64,000 nucleotides of DNA, taken from the NCBI RefSeq assembly GCF_000427865.1, contig NZ_ATYV01000001.1, positions 62,001-126,000 on the forward strand, given 5' to 3'. Position numbers and translations under genes: made by a program. Shown one piece after another: positions 32,692 to 41,157 of this stretch (positions are counted from its first letter, which is position 1; each line of letters starts with the position of its first letter). The notes under the pieces were generated by a model. The model saw only the letters and a list, made by a program, of their open reading frames with translations, was not told the origin of the DNA and ran no database searches. The stretch is from Corynebacterium sputi DSM 45148. GTDB lineage: Bacteria; Actinomycetota; Actinomycetes; Mycobacteriales; Mycobacteriaceae.

Positions 32692-33558
32692 ATGGCTAAC
32701 GAGATCACCCGCGTCGGAGTCGTCGGAGCAGGACAGATGGGCTCCGGAATTATCGAGGTCTGCGCGAAGGCCGGAAGCGACGTCAAGGTCTGGGAGGCGA
32801 AGCAGGAGTTCCTGGACTCCGGCCGTGACCGCTTGGCAAAGTCCCTCGACCGCGCGGTGTCCAAGGGCAAGCTCGACCAGGAGGCTCGTGATGAGATTTT
32901 CGGTCGGGTCACCTACACCACCGAGTTCGAGGACTTCGCTGATCGTCAGCTGGTCATCGAGGCCATCGTGGAGAACCCCGAAGTGAAGGCTTCCGTCTTC
33001 TCTAAGCTCGATGAGGTCATCAAGGACCCGGACGCGATCCTGGCCTCCAACACCTCCTCGCTGCCGATTCAGTCGATCGCCGCATCCACCAAGCGCCCGG
33101 AGCGCGTGATGGGTCTGCACTTCTTCAACCCGGTTCCGGTTCTGCCGCTGGTTGAGCACGTGGTGACCCTCTCCACCGGTGAGGTCCAGTCCGAGCGTGC
33201 CTACGCTTACGCCGCCGAGGCTCTCGGCAAGAAGGTCATCAAGGCGACCGACCGCTCCGGCTTCATTGTCAACGCACTCCTGGTTCCGTATATCCTCAGT
33301 GCCATTCGCATGCTGCAGGACGGTGTAGCCACCAAGGAAGATATCGACGCCGGCATGGTCAACGGCTGCGCCCACCCGATGGGTCCGCTGACCCTGGCTG
33401 ACATGGTTGGTCTGGACACCGTGAAGTTCATCGCCGACGCGATGTACGACGAGTATGCAGAGCCCACCTACGCTGCGCCGCCGCTGCTCAAGCGCATGGT
33501 CGAGGCTGGCCGCTTCGGCAAGAAGTCCGGCATCGGCTTCTACGACTACAGCAAGTGA
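32692..33558 (+). CDS. fadB2: 3-hydroxybutyryl-CoA dehydrogenase
   Basis: A 288-residue NAD(P)-dependent dehydrogenase. The dinucleotide motif GAGQMGSG is at residues 11-18; LGLHFFNP-type sequence (MGLHFFNPVPVLPLVE) carries the catalytic His, and SGFIVNALLVPYI and the C-terminal FGKKSGIGFYDY complete the family pattern. It oxidises 3-hydroxyacyl-CoA to 3-oxoacyl-CoA in beta-oxidation or runs in reverse in butyrate-like synthesis. GAGG precedes the ATG. A strong hairpin follows the stop. Confidence 0.93.
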   Translation: MANEITRVGVVGAGQMGSGIIEVCAKAGSDVKVWEAKQEFLDSGRDRLAKSLDRAVSKGKLDQEARDEIFGRVTYTTEFEDFADRQLVIEAIVENPEVKASVFSKLDEVIKDPDAILASNTSSLPIQSIAASTKRPERVMGLHFFNPVPVLPLVEHVVTLSTGEVQSERAYAYAAEALGKKVIKATDRSGFIVNALLVPYILSAIRMLQDGVATKEDIDAGMVNGCAHPMGPLTLADMVGLDTVKFIADAMYDEYAEPTYAAPPLLKRMVEAGRFGKKSGIGFYDYSK

Positions 33559-33570
33559 TTTCAGCAGGTG

Positions 33571-33590
33571 AATGATGGTTAGCCATCATT
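33571..33590 (+). terminator. hairpin after fadB2
   Basis: AATGATGG (33571-33578) and CCATCATT (33583-33590) are perfect 8-bp arms around TTAG. The tail after the stem is TCATCTG, a poor U-run, so it may be a weak terminator, an mRNA-stabilising hairpin or an operator for the phosphatase gene that begins at 33663. Confidence 0.5.
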
Positions 33591-33662
33591 TCATCTGAAT
33601 GACGGCGGGTGTTCGGGATGCGTCGGTAACTTCTCTCAGGTTGATGACCTGAAGGAGAACCC

Positions 33663-34799
33663 GTGACCCGTACCCCGTTCCGTATCGGCGCAGCAGTCAC
33701 CGCACTGACTCTGCTCACCGCCACACCTGCCGTCACCGAGCCGTTCCCGCGGGAGCAGATTCTCCGTCCCTATGAGTCGGATAATTCGTCGGACGGTATG
33801 TTCTATTTTTCGGTCGTCGCACCGTTTGAGGACCTGCAGGCGAATCACCCAGAGGTGTTGGACCAGAGCCTGGAGAAGGTCATCGAGGTCAACAACACTG
33901 TGGCGGATGACCGGGCGGCACAACTTCGGGCTCTTGATGACGCCCATGATGACCCGCCCTACCTCATGTCCGACGCCCTCGGCGCCACCGTGGGACAGCA
34001 TTTCCGCGATGCCTGGGACGAGGGGAAACTGCAGAAGACGCAGCAATTGCTGTCGGGCAATCTCGCCCGAGCCGGGGGAGTGGCATCCTCGACGTTCGCC
34101 GAGAAGTACTACTACGACTACGAACGTCCCTATAACGCCGCTCCCGACCGGGTCAATCACTACGAGCGGGAGGCCGAAGACACCCGTCCGACCTCTCCGT
34201 CATTCCCTTCCGGGCACACCAACAAGGCTGCTTGGACCTCGTCACTCATGGCGCTGATGATTCCGGAGGCAGGTCCCCAGATCCAAGCACGTGCCTCCGA
34301 GGCCGGGCACAACCGAATGGTTCTGGGGGTGCACTACCCGTTGGACATCATCGGTGGTCGCATGACGGGCAACGCCGCCGCAGCCGACCGCTGGGCTGAC
34401 CTGGAGTTTCGCGCTCTCATTGAGGCTGCCGCCGAGGAGGTCAGGGGCGAGATCGAATCCCGCTGTGGCGCTACCGTCGAGGTCTGCGTCGCGAACGACT
34501 CTCCGTACCTCTCCACGTCTGAAGCCGTCGATGTCTACACCGAACGTATGACCTACGGCTTCGATCCGATCGCTGCCACCGGCGAACCTGTCACAGTGCC
34601 TGAGCGCTACGCCGGACTCCTCGCCACCACGTTCCCCGAGCTCACTGACGAACAGCGCACGCAGATCCTCGCCCACACCGCCATCGACTCCGGCTATCCG
34701 ATGGACGGCCCTGGTGGACACCACCGTATGAACCTCGCCCGCGCCATGGCAGCGCAGGTGACGGTCAACGCCGATGGGTCCTTGTCGATTACCGGTTAA
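33663..34799 (+). CDS. secreted acid phosphatase of the PAP2 superfamily
   Basis: A 378-residue exported protein; the signal peptide is about 24 residues (TATPAVTE). The three PAP2 motifs are present: KYYYDYERP, PSFPSGHT, and SEAGHNRMVLGVHYPLD, where the expected SR-x5-H-x3-D appears with the His and Asp in place and NR in front. It should hydrolyse phosphomonoesters outside the cell. The 140 residues after the catalytic domain include a Cys pair and are longer than in class A acid phosphatases. GAAGGAG lies just before the GTG start. Its 3' end overlaps aecD by 11 bases. Confidence 0.88.
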   Translation: MTRTPFRIGAAVTALTLLTATPAVTEPFPREQILRPYESDNSSDGMFYFSVVAPFEDLQANHPEVLDQSLEKVIEVNNTVADDRAAQLRALDDAHDDPPYLMSDALGATVGQHFRDAWDEGKLQKTQQLLSGNLARAGGVASSTFAEKYYYDYERPYNAAPDRVNHYEREAEDTRPTSPSFPSGHTNKAAWTSSLMALMIPEAGPQIQARASEAGHNRMVLGVHYPLDIIGGRMTGNAAAADRWADLEFRALIEAAAEEVRGEIESRCGATVEVCVANDSPYLSTSEAVDVYTERMTYGFDPIAATGEPVTVPERYAGLLATTFPELTDEQRTQILAHTAIDSGYPMDGPGGHHRMNLARAMAAQVTVNADGSLSITG

Positions 34800-35955
34800 C
34801 AGCGCGGCCGATCCGGTTGAGGCCCTCTTCCAGGAGCTCCGGTGACGTCGCAAAGTTCAGGCGAATGTGGCCTTCGCCGCCGTCGCCGAAGGCCTCGCCC
34901 GGGTTCACTGCGACTTTGGCCTCGTTCAGGAGCCAGCGTTGGGCGCTCTGGCCGTCGGAAAGCGAGTTCTTGATCGGTTCGACATCCCGGACGTCGATCC
35001 ACGCCAGATACGACGCTTCATTCGGCGTGTACTTCGCACCCGGCAGCACCTCCGGAAGTCGCTCCGCAATGCGCTCGGAGTTGGCGCGCAACAGCTCGAC
35101 GAACTCCTGCAACCACTCACCACCGTCTCGATACGCCGAGGTCGCAGCGATAAGGCCGAGGGTCGACACGCCCTCCGTCACCACATGAGGGATGGCGCGC
35201 CAGGCCTTCTCATCCTCCTCATTGAGGATGAGCTGCGCGCACTTGAGGCCGGCAGTGTTCCATCCCTTCGACGTGGCCACCGCAGTGACCGTCACCTTGT
35301 CTGCGGTCTCGCTGACTGACGCCGTCGGAATATGCCGACCCTTCAGCACAATCGGTGCGTGGATCTCGTCGGAAATCAGCCGCGCGTTGTGCCGGTCCGC
35401 CAGGTCGGCCAGGGCCCGGAGCGTCTCGGCCTCGTAGGTGAACCCCAGCGGGTTGTTCGGGTTGCAGACGATCAATGAACCGGCGCCGTCGGCGAAAGCC
35501 TTCTCCACCGCGTCCAAGTCCGGACCCTTCTCCAAGGTGGGGACGTACACCAATTCGCGGCCGGTAGCCTCGCCGACCTCGAAGAATGGCATATAAGCAG
35601 GAGTCGGGAGCACAATCGCTGACCCGGGACGAGTAAAGGTCTGTACCGCCAGGATTACGGCGCGAACCACATCAGCCGTCGCATGGATGCGGGACGGTTC
35701 GGGGGTCCAGCCGGTGTTTTCGGCGTACCAGCGGGAGGTTTCGGCGCCGAGGTTGACTTCGTTGCGCGGCGGGTATCCGAAGAACTCCTGCTCGAGTGAT
35801 TGACTCAGCGAATTCACGACCGCCGGGCACGTCGCCACATCCGATTCCGCTACCCACATCGGGAGGACATCCTCCGGATACTGCGTCCACTTCAGGGTTC
35901 CGCGAGCCCGAAGCGCGTCGATAGAGGGAAAGGTCAGATGCTTGAAGTCGCTCAT
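34789..35955 (-). CDS. aecD: cystathionine beta-lyase / C-S lyase (AecD/MalY family)
   Basis: A 388-residue PLP enzyme matching C. glutamicum AecD over its length: TLKWTQYPEDVLPMWVAESD at 20-39, FADGAGSLIVCNPNNPLG at 154-171, ISDEIHAPIV, and the Schiff-base Lys230 in ATSKGWNTAGLKCAQ. It cleaves cystathionine and other cysteine S-conjugates to pyruvate, ammonia and a thiol, in methionine synthesis and odorant or S-aminoethylcysteine breakdown. The ATG at 35955 is chosen from the family N-terminus; TATGGT lies 8 nt upstream, so it may be leaderless. A much longer frame upstream has no family match. Confidence 0.92.
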   Translation of the reverse strand: MSDFKHLTFPSIDALRARGTLKWTQYPEDVLPMWVAESDVATCPAVVNSLSQSLEQEFFGYPPRNEVNLGAETSRWYAENTGWTPEPSRIHATADVVRAVILAVQTFTRPGSAIVLPTPAYMPFFEVGEATGRELVYVPTLEKGPDLDAVEKAFADGAGSLIVCNPNNPLGFTYEAETLRALADLADRHNARLISDEIHAPIVLKGRHIPTASVSETADKVTVTAVATSKGWNTAGLKCAQLILNEEDEKAWRAIPHVVTEGVSTLGLIAATSAYRDGGEWLQEFVELLRANSERIAERLPEVLPGAKYTPNEASYLAWIDVRDVEPIKNSLSDGQSAQRWLLNEAKVAVNPGEAFGDGGEGHIRLNFATSPELLEEGLNRIGRAVNR

Positions 35956-36104
35956 GAATTCAGACCATACCCCCTTCCCAATAGGCATGTGAACAGAGCT
36001 GTCTAGTTCCTGCTTCCCGACGCCTCCGACCCCACGCCCTCCCCGGCAAACTTTAGGTGAATTTCGCTGTGACCTCTTGTGACGGTGAACGTGGTCTGCA
36101 ATAG

Positions 36105-36120
36105 TCGAACATGTAGTCGA
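36105..36120. promoter_or_regulatory. putative LexA (SOS) box before the HNH gene
   Basis: TCGAACATGTAGTCGA differs from the corynebacterial LexA consensus TCGAAMANNTGTTCGA at two of the fourteen defined positions. It lies 31 bases before the GTG start of the DUF222/HNH gene, over or next to its likely -10 region, a normal place for repression. Members of this gene family (13E12 repeats) are reported as SOS-induced in M. tuberculosis. Confidence 0.5.
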
Positions 36121-36151
36121 ATAAACGAGCGGGCGAATCTGGGGAGGGATC

Positions 36152-37903
36152 GTGAGCAAGGGAAGTCAATCCACCACCGACTGTCCTTTCACTGCCGCAC
36201 TGCGTGATGATGCGCCGAAGTGGGGCCACGAGAACTCGTCTCACCGTTCCCAGGCTGGATTGGTACGAAATCGTGCCGAGCTGACTGTCGCCGATCTTTG
36301 TCTATGCGCGATGGAAGACGATGCCCGCCACCAGGTCACCTGCATTGCTGCGGATCTCGGTCACACCGAGGCAGCTGCGCGGGAGTACCGGAAGATCGGA
36401 CTGATGCTGTCTCGGATGCCGTTTTTGGCGCATGTATTCACTGTGCGTGGATTCATGCCGCTGCGACTGCTGAAGAAGCTTGCATCCGTGACCTTCCCTG
36501 TCGAGGAGGAGCTCTTTAAGGAACTGGAACCGTTGCTGCTCGCGGCAGTGTTGCCGAACGTCGACAAGCTTGCGATGCCGGAGTGGAAGGGTCTTTTCGC
36601 CGGCGTGCAGGCAGCTATCGACGCGGTCCAGCATTCCGCTCGTCCCGTCGATCTTGCCGGTGCCCCGGTGCCTGAAGAAGTGGAAGAGTCCTTCACCGTT
36701 CGCGCACCGGTGGCTCCCGAGCGGGCAACTCATGTCAGCCTGAAGCTCGATCCTGCCCATGCGGAGGAGACGAATCGCGTGATCTCCACCATCGCTGCGA
36801 CGAAGGAGTGTGACAACGCGCAGGCGTTCATGCACTTGGTCCGAGGGACTGCGGATGTGTCCGTCGGGCTGCATCTGTACCGAAGCTTCGACGGAGGTCC
36901 GGTGTACATGCCGGGTGTTGGGGCGCTGTCCGAGGTCGTGGCCGCGGAGTATCTGGCCATGGTTGATTCTGTCGACATCGTCGCTCCTTCGGCGACCGGT
37001 GGCTACGCCGCGACCGCAAACCAGCGGGCATTCGTAATCGGGCGCGACGGTTCCTGCATGTTCCCTGGATGCACTCGCCGTGTCGCAGACATGGATCACA
37101 TCACCAACTACGACGAGGGCGGGCCGACCGACACCCACAATCTGCACGGCCTGTGCCGACGCCACCACAATGAAAAGACCAAGGGTCTATGGGACGTGAC
37201 CCGCTCATTGGAGGGAACCGAATATTGGACGTCGCATTGCTCTGGCGCTCAGGTCGCTAGCGAACCTGACGGCCCGATTCGTCACCCCGGAGTCGTCCCC
37301 TTCGGCGCAAGCGTGCGTAAGGCAGGAAAGCTCCGAGCCGAACACAATGAAAAGCGCGACACTGCCAGGGCTGAGGTGCGAGTGTCCGTGGTGCAGGCAC
37401 GTCGGGTGCAGCCCGTGGTCCGGATGCTGCAGCATCTCCGAGTCATGTCTCCGGAGGAAACTGCAGAAGACTTGATCAACTCCGTGACTGAGGAAGCAGC
37501 GGCGGTGGCTGCCGCTGCCGCGAGCCACCGAGTCAGCGAACGCACCGAACACGAGGAGCTGCGTGTGCGCCGGTACCGGGCCCAGGCTAGGTCTGGTGGG
37601 CCGGTCACTGGAGCGGATCCGCCGACCGTGTCGGCACCGGACGCGATCCTGGAGATTCTGCAGGTTTACCTGAATGAACGGGATCCGGACGGGGCGCTGA
37701 AGGCAATTGGTCGACTACTGGCCAAGATCGACCCGGACACCATTAAAGGCTGGGAGAATTCCCGATCCTTCGATGACCCGTCGCCACTAAAGCGACGGAT
37801 CCGACACCACCAGGCGGAGGTGTTCCGACGGAAGGTCAGACCGCGTCGCCGTCGTACCGCTCACGCAGATCGTGCGGGCCCGTCTGCAACTTACCGGGGT
37901 TGA
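36152..37903 (+). CDS. DUF222 / HNH endonuclease protein (13E12 repeat family)
   Basis: A 583-residue protein. The DUF222 region covers about residues 30-300. The HNH nuclease follows: Cys302 and Cys307 (SCMFPGC) with MDHITNYDEGG, NLHGLCRRHHNEKT forming the zinc and HNH motifs up to about residue 345. The remaining 240 residues are charged and low in complexity. Such genes are multi-copy in mycobacteria and corynebacteria; the target DNA is unknown and mobility is suspected. GGGGAGGG precedes the GTG start, and a LexA-like box lies at 36105-36120. Its 3' end overlaps the convergent flavoenzyme gene by 68 bases, unusually long, so the basic Arg-rich tail may be a later extension. Confidence 0.88.
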   Translation: MSKGSQSTTDCPFTAALRDDAPKWGHENSSHRSQAGLVRNRAELTVADLCLCAMEDDARHQVTCIAADLGHTEAAAREYRKIGLMLSRMPFLAHVFTVRGFMPLRLLKKLASVTFPVEEELFKELEPLLLAAVLPNVDKLAMPEWKGLFAGVQAAIDAVQHSARPVDLAGAPVPEEVEESFTVRAPVAPERATHVSLKLDPAHAEETNRVISTIAATKECDNAQAFMHLVRGTADVSVGLHLYRSFDGGPVYMPGVGALSEVVAAEYLAMVDSVDIVAPSATGGYAATANQRAFVIGRDGSCMFPGCTRRVADMDHITNYDEGGPTDTHNLHGLCRRHHNEKTKGLWDVTRSLEGTEYWTSHCSGAQVASEPDGPIRHPGVVPFGASVRKAGKLRAEHNEKRDTARAEVRVSVVQARRVQPVVRMLQHLRVMSPEETAEDLINSVTEEAAAVAAAAASHRVSERTEHEELRVRRYRAQARSGGPVTGADPPTVSAPDAILEILQVYLNERDPDGALKAIGRLLAKIDPDTIKGWENSRSFDDPSPLKRRIRHHQAEVFRRKVRPRRRRTAHADRAGPSATYRG

Positions 37904-39515
37904 GGATCCCGGCAGGATCGAAGACCTTCTTCATTCCGCGCAGTGCCTCGGCGAAGAGCTCTGTGTTCTCCACGTAGTTCTGCGGCGAATGGTCCTGTCC
38001 GACGCCGTGGTGGTGCGTGATCGTGCCCTGGAAATCCAGGATCGCGGATCCAGCAGCGTCCTTGACGTCCATCCACTGATCCAGGATATGGCCTGTGTTT
38101 TCACGGAAGAAGTAGGTGAAGTACAGCGAACAACCGGACTCGTAGAGATGGGAGATGTGGCAGAACACGTATGCCGGAGTTCCGTGTGCTTCGGCTGCTG
38201 CGCGCATCCGGGACATGATCTTCCGACGAAGTTCGGCGGCATGCTCCCAGGTTGTGGAGGTTTCCAGCGTGTCGACTCCAACTCGTCGCGTCATCATGAC
38301 ATCACGCAGATACGGCGAGGTGAAACGATGCTTCACCCATAGCTGACCCGGAACCGGACCCAGTCGGACACACTTCTTGCGAAGCAAACGTCCCGCCAGG
38401 ACCTCTCGGGCAGCGCGTGCAGAAGCCTTCGACTGCTGGCCGAACCCGAAAAGAACCATGCACGGGGAATCGATGCCTCGTAGTGAGAGGTACTTCCGCA
38501 GTTTGCCGCCGATGCCGCCGCCCATTTGCTCGATGCCGAAACGGGTCTCAGATTCGTCCGAAAGTCGAGCCAGGTGCGGGATGTTTCCGTCCTGCTCCAG
38601 CTCACGGAAAATCTCCAGGCCCTCTTCGAAGCAATTCACGAAGTAGGTGTCGAAGAGCATCTCGTCCGGGTGGTCGTGTAGCTGCAGAGTGACCTGGGTG
38701 ATGATGCCGAGGGTGCCTTCCGAACCGAGGAATGCCTGGCGGGGATTCGGGCCCGAAGCGGTGGCGGGGGAGTCGCGGAACTCCATGGTGCCGGCAGGGG
38801 TCACTACTCGCATGCCGATGACATTGTCGTCGATGCGTCCGTAACCGGATGACTCCTGACCTGCGGAGCGGCAGGCAGCCCAGCCGCCGACGGTAGAAAA
38901 CTCGAACGACTGAGGGAAGTGCCCCACGGTCAATCCGAGCGGCTGCAGCGCTTCCTCCAGGTCAGGTCCGAAAACACCTGCTTGAACGGTTACAGTGTGG
39001 GCCTCGCGGTTAATGTCGACGATCGCGTCGAAGGCGACCATCGATAGCGCAATGGCCTTGCCGAAGCCGCCATCAACAGCCTCGACACCACCGACGACGG
39101 ACGTGCCGCCACCGAAAGGAGTCACGGCGATCTTGCGCTCGGTGCAGATCTCCAGCAGAGCCTGGAGCTCCTCTTCGTTCGCGGGCATAGCCACGGCGTC
39201 CGGGGCCACGTCGACTACTCCGGTACGCAGGCGTGCCAAGTCGGGATAGGACCGACCTAAGGCGTGGCGGACGCGGGTGTCGTGGTCGGCGGAAAGTGTG
39301 GATACGACGTCGTTAAGCGAAGAAATGTCCTCCTCACTCAAGCGCGACTCGGGGATGGTCACCTCGGAGATATCCTTCGGCGGGTTGTCCGCGCCGTCCT
39401 CCAGGCCAATCTCCTCACGCAGCAGCGTTTCTGCTTCAGCGGTGATGGGCTTGTCGTGGCCCTCCACGCCCCAACCCCACCAACGCATGCGGTGAGGGAT
39501 TGTCTTCTGGGTCAT
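37836..39515 (-). CDS. FAD-binding oxidase of the alkylglycerone-phosphate synthase (AGPS) family
   Basis: A 559-residue VAO/PCMH-fold flavoenzyme. It begins with RMRWWGWG, the AGPS-like N-terminus, and has the FAD-binding loops TPFGGGTSVVGGVE and ECSTVGG-type sequence FSTVGGWAACRSAGQESSGYGRID. The C-terminal HHHGVGQDHSP is the AGPS active-site His-rich loop. True AGPS makes ether bonds in plasmalogens; actinobacterial homologues are of unproven function and may oxidise a 2-hydroxy acid or glycerol-derived compound. Its ATG overlaps the glpD stop by 4 bases, so both enzymes are made together. Confidence 0.88.
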   Translation of the reverse strand: MTQKTIPHRMRWWGWGVEGHDKPITAEAETLLREEIGLEDGADNPPKDISEVTIPESRLSEEDISSLNDVVSTLSADHDTRVRHALGRSYPDLARLRTGVVDVAPDAVAMPANEEELQALLEICTERKIAVTPFGGGTSVVGGVEAVDGGFGKAIALSMVAFDAIVDINREAHTVTVQAGVFGPDLEEALQPLGLTVGHFPQSFEFSTVGGWAACRSAGQESSGYGRIDDNVIGMRVVTPAGTMEFRDSPATASGPNPRQAFLGSEGTLGIITQVTLQLHDHPDEMLFDTYFVNCFEEGLEIFRELEQDGNIPHLARLSDESETRFGIEQMGGGIGGKLRKYLSLRGIDSPCMVLFGFGQQSKASARAAREVLAGRLLRKKCVRLGPVPGQLWVKHRFTSPYLRDVMMTRRVGVDTLETSTTWEHAAELRRKIMSRMRAAAEAHGTPAYVFCHISHLYESGCSLYFTYFFRENTGHILDQWMDVKDAAGSAILDFQGTITHHHGVGQDHSPQNYVENTELFAEALRGMKKVFDPAGILNPGKLQTGPHDLRERYDGDAV

Positions 39516-41032
39516 GATGCGCCTTTCACTAGTGCGAGTGCTTCCTCCGCCGCGGGCAGCGCGGCGTCGCGGTCGGAGTCGACGAGTCCAACACGTGTCC
39601 TGCGGTCGAGAATGTCGCTGACCGTCAACGCACCCTCATGGGTAACTGCCCACGCGAATTCTGCGCGGGTGACGTCGATGCCGTCGGCGACCCTCTCCAA
39701 GGGAAGCTCCAGTGCACACGAATTCACAACGGCCGCAGCCTCAGAACCGTACCGCTCCCGGACCCAGTCCGGGGTCCCTTCAGGAAGCTTCCCGACGGGC
39801 CCTGCCCCGACAAGCGGAATATCTTTCGTACGGCACGTTTCGGAGGAAATGAGATCGACAGTCTGTTGTGCCATCAGTCGATATTCGGTGAGTTTGCCGC
39901 CGACGACCGTGATGACTCCATCGTCGTTGGTGAAGATGGCGTGTTCACGGGAAACGTCTGCGGTGTCACCGTCGCCAGAATCGATCAGTGGGCGCAGACC
40001 AGCGAAAGATCCGATCATGTCGTCGCGGGTGACGGCAGTCTGTAGGGCAGGGTTGATTACGTCGAGGAGGAAGTCGACGTCTTCTTCGGGAACCTCTGGC
40101 ACATCGGGGATGGGGCCGGGGGAGTCCATGTCGGTGAGGCCGAGGTAGACCCGACCGAGTGGAGCTGGCAGGACGAAACAGAATCGATTCACATGGCCGG
40201 GCACAGGGACGGTCAGTGCTCCAGTTGGGTTGCCGAAGACCTCCGCAGGGAAGATCAAATGCGTGCCACGAGACGGTCGAACCTTGGTCGACGAGTCGAT
40301 GTCGCCGGCCCACACCCCGGTTGCGTTAACAACGGCTCCGGCGGTGAGGATGCGGTCGGGGTGGTGGCCGAGTTCGTCGTGAAGCACGACTGAATTGCCA
40401 GTGACCTGGTGCGCGGAGGTATGCGTGAGGACCTCGGCGCCGAACGATGCGGCGGTGCGGACGATGGCGGTGACGAGGCGGGCGTCGTCGACCAGCTGAC
40501 CGTCGTAGTTAACGAACCCACAGAGCAGACCGCGGGAGCGGACTGCGGGGGCAAGGTCGCGGACTCGCGCCGCGGTGACAGAGCGGGACATTGGCAGAGT
40601 TCCGCGGGAAGTGCCCGCAGCGATTCGCAGGGCATCCCCGGCGATGAACCCAATGCGAGGAAGGAACCGGTGCACCATCGCCGAGTCAGTCATGACCGGC
40701 ATGACCTGTGGGAGCGAGTGCACCAAGTGCGGGGCGGTGACCTCCATCATGATCCCGCGCTCGCGGGCGGACCTGGTCGCGATGCCGAAGTTCAGCGAGG
40801 CAAGATACCGTAGTCCGCCGTGCGCTAGCTTCGACGACCACCTGCTGGTGCCAAATGCGATGTCATGCTTATCGACAATCACCACACTCATCCCGCGAGA
40901 CGCCGCATCCAGCGCGATCCCCGCACCAGTGACGCCAGCACCGATGACGACGAGATCGACGTGGTCCAGGGAATCCCAGGCCAGGTTCCTGCTGTGACCG
41001 TCGAGGACGGGAGTTTTCCGGGCAGTGCGCAT
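39512..41032 (-). CDS. glpD: FAD-dependent glycerol-3-phosphate dehydrogenase
   Basis: A 506-residue flavoprotein. The FAD motif GAGVTGAGIALDAASRG is near residue 32, followed by SSKLAHGGLRYLASLNFG, the GlpD signature; RPSRGTHLIFP and GGKLTEYRLMAQ are also conserved. It oxidises glycerol-3-phosphate to dihydroxyacetone phosphate and feeds electrons to quinones at the membrane. GAGG lies 5 nt before the ATG. The promoter region holds a perfect 23-bp tandem repeat (41042-41087) shared with the divergent lipid-kinase gene. Confidence 0.92.
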   Translation of the reverse strand: MRTARKTPVLDGHSRNLAWDSLDHVDLVVIGAGVTGAGIALDAASRGMSVVIVDKHDIAFGTSRWSSKLAHGGLRYLASLNFGIATRSARERGIMMEVTAPHLVHSLPQVMPVMTDSAMVHRFLPRIGFIAGDALRIAAGTSRGTLPMSRSVTAARVRDLAPAVRSRGLLCGFVNYDGQLVDDARLVTAIVRTAASFGAEVLTHTSAHQVTGNSVVLHDELGHHPDRILTAGAVVNATGVWAGDIDSSTKVRPSRGTHLIFPAEVFGNPTGALTVPVPGHVNRFCFVLPAPLGRVYLGLTDMDSPGPIPDVPEVPEEDVDFLLDVINPALQTAVTRDDMIGSFAGLRPLIDSGDGDTADVSREHAIFTNDDGVITVVGGKLTEYRLMAQQTVDLISSETCRTKDIPLVGAGPVGKLPEGTPDWVRERYGSEAAAVVNSCALELPLERVADGIDVTRAEFAWAVTHEGALTVSDILDRRTRVGLVDSDRDAALPAAEEALALVKGAS

Positions 41033-41041
41033 AGTGTCCTC

Positions 41042-41087
41042 ATTTTCCCTTAAGTAGCGGCTTTATTTTCCCTTAAGTAGCGGCTTT
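41042..41087. repeat. perfect 23-bp tandem duplication in the glpD/lipid-kinase intergenic region
   Basis: Positions 41042-41064 and 41065-41087 are identical, each containing TTTTCCCTTAAGTAGCGG. The array begins 9 bases upstream of the glpD ATG. It contains the palindrome CTTAAG in each copy. It may double an operator or the leader region of glpD, or be a replication-slippage duplication. Confidence 0.85.
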
Positions 41088-41157
41088 CGCTGCATAGGAT
41101 GATAACCGTCTGGTTCTGCTGTGAACACGAAACCGCCGGACAGGAAGGGTGGCTCAC

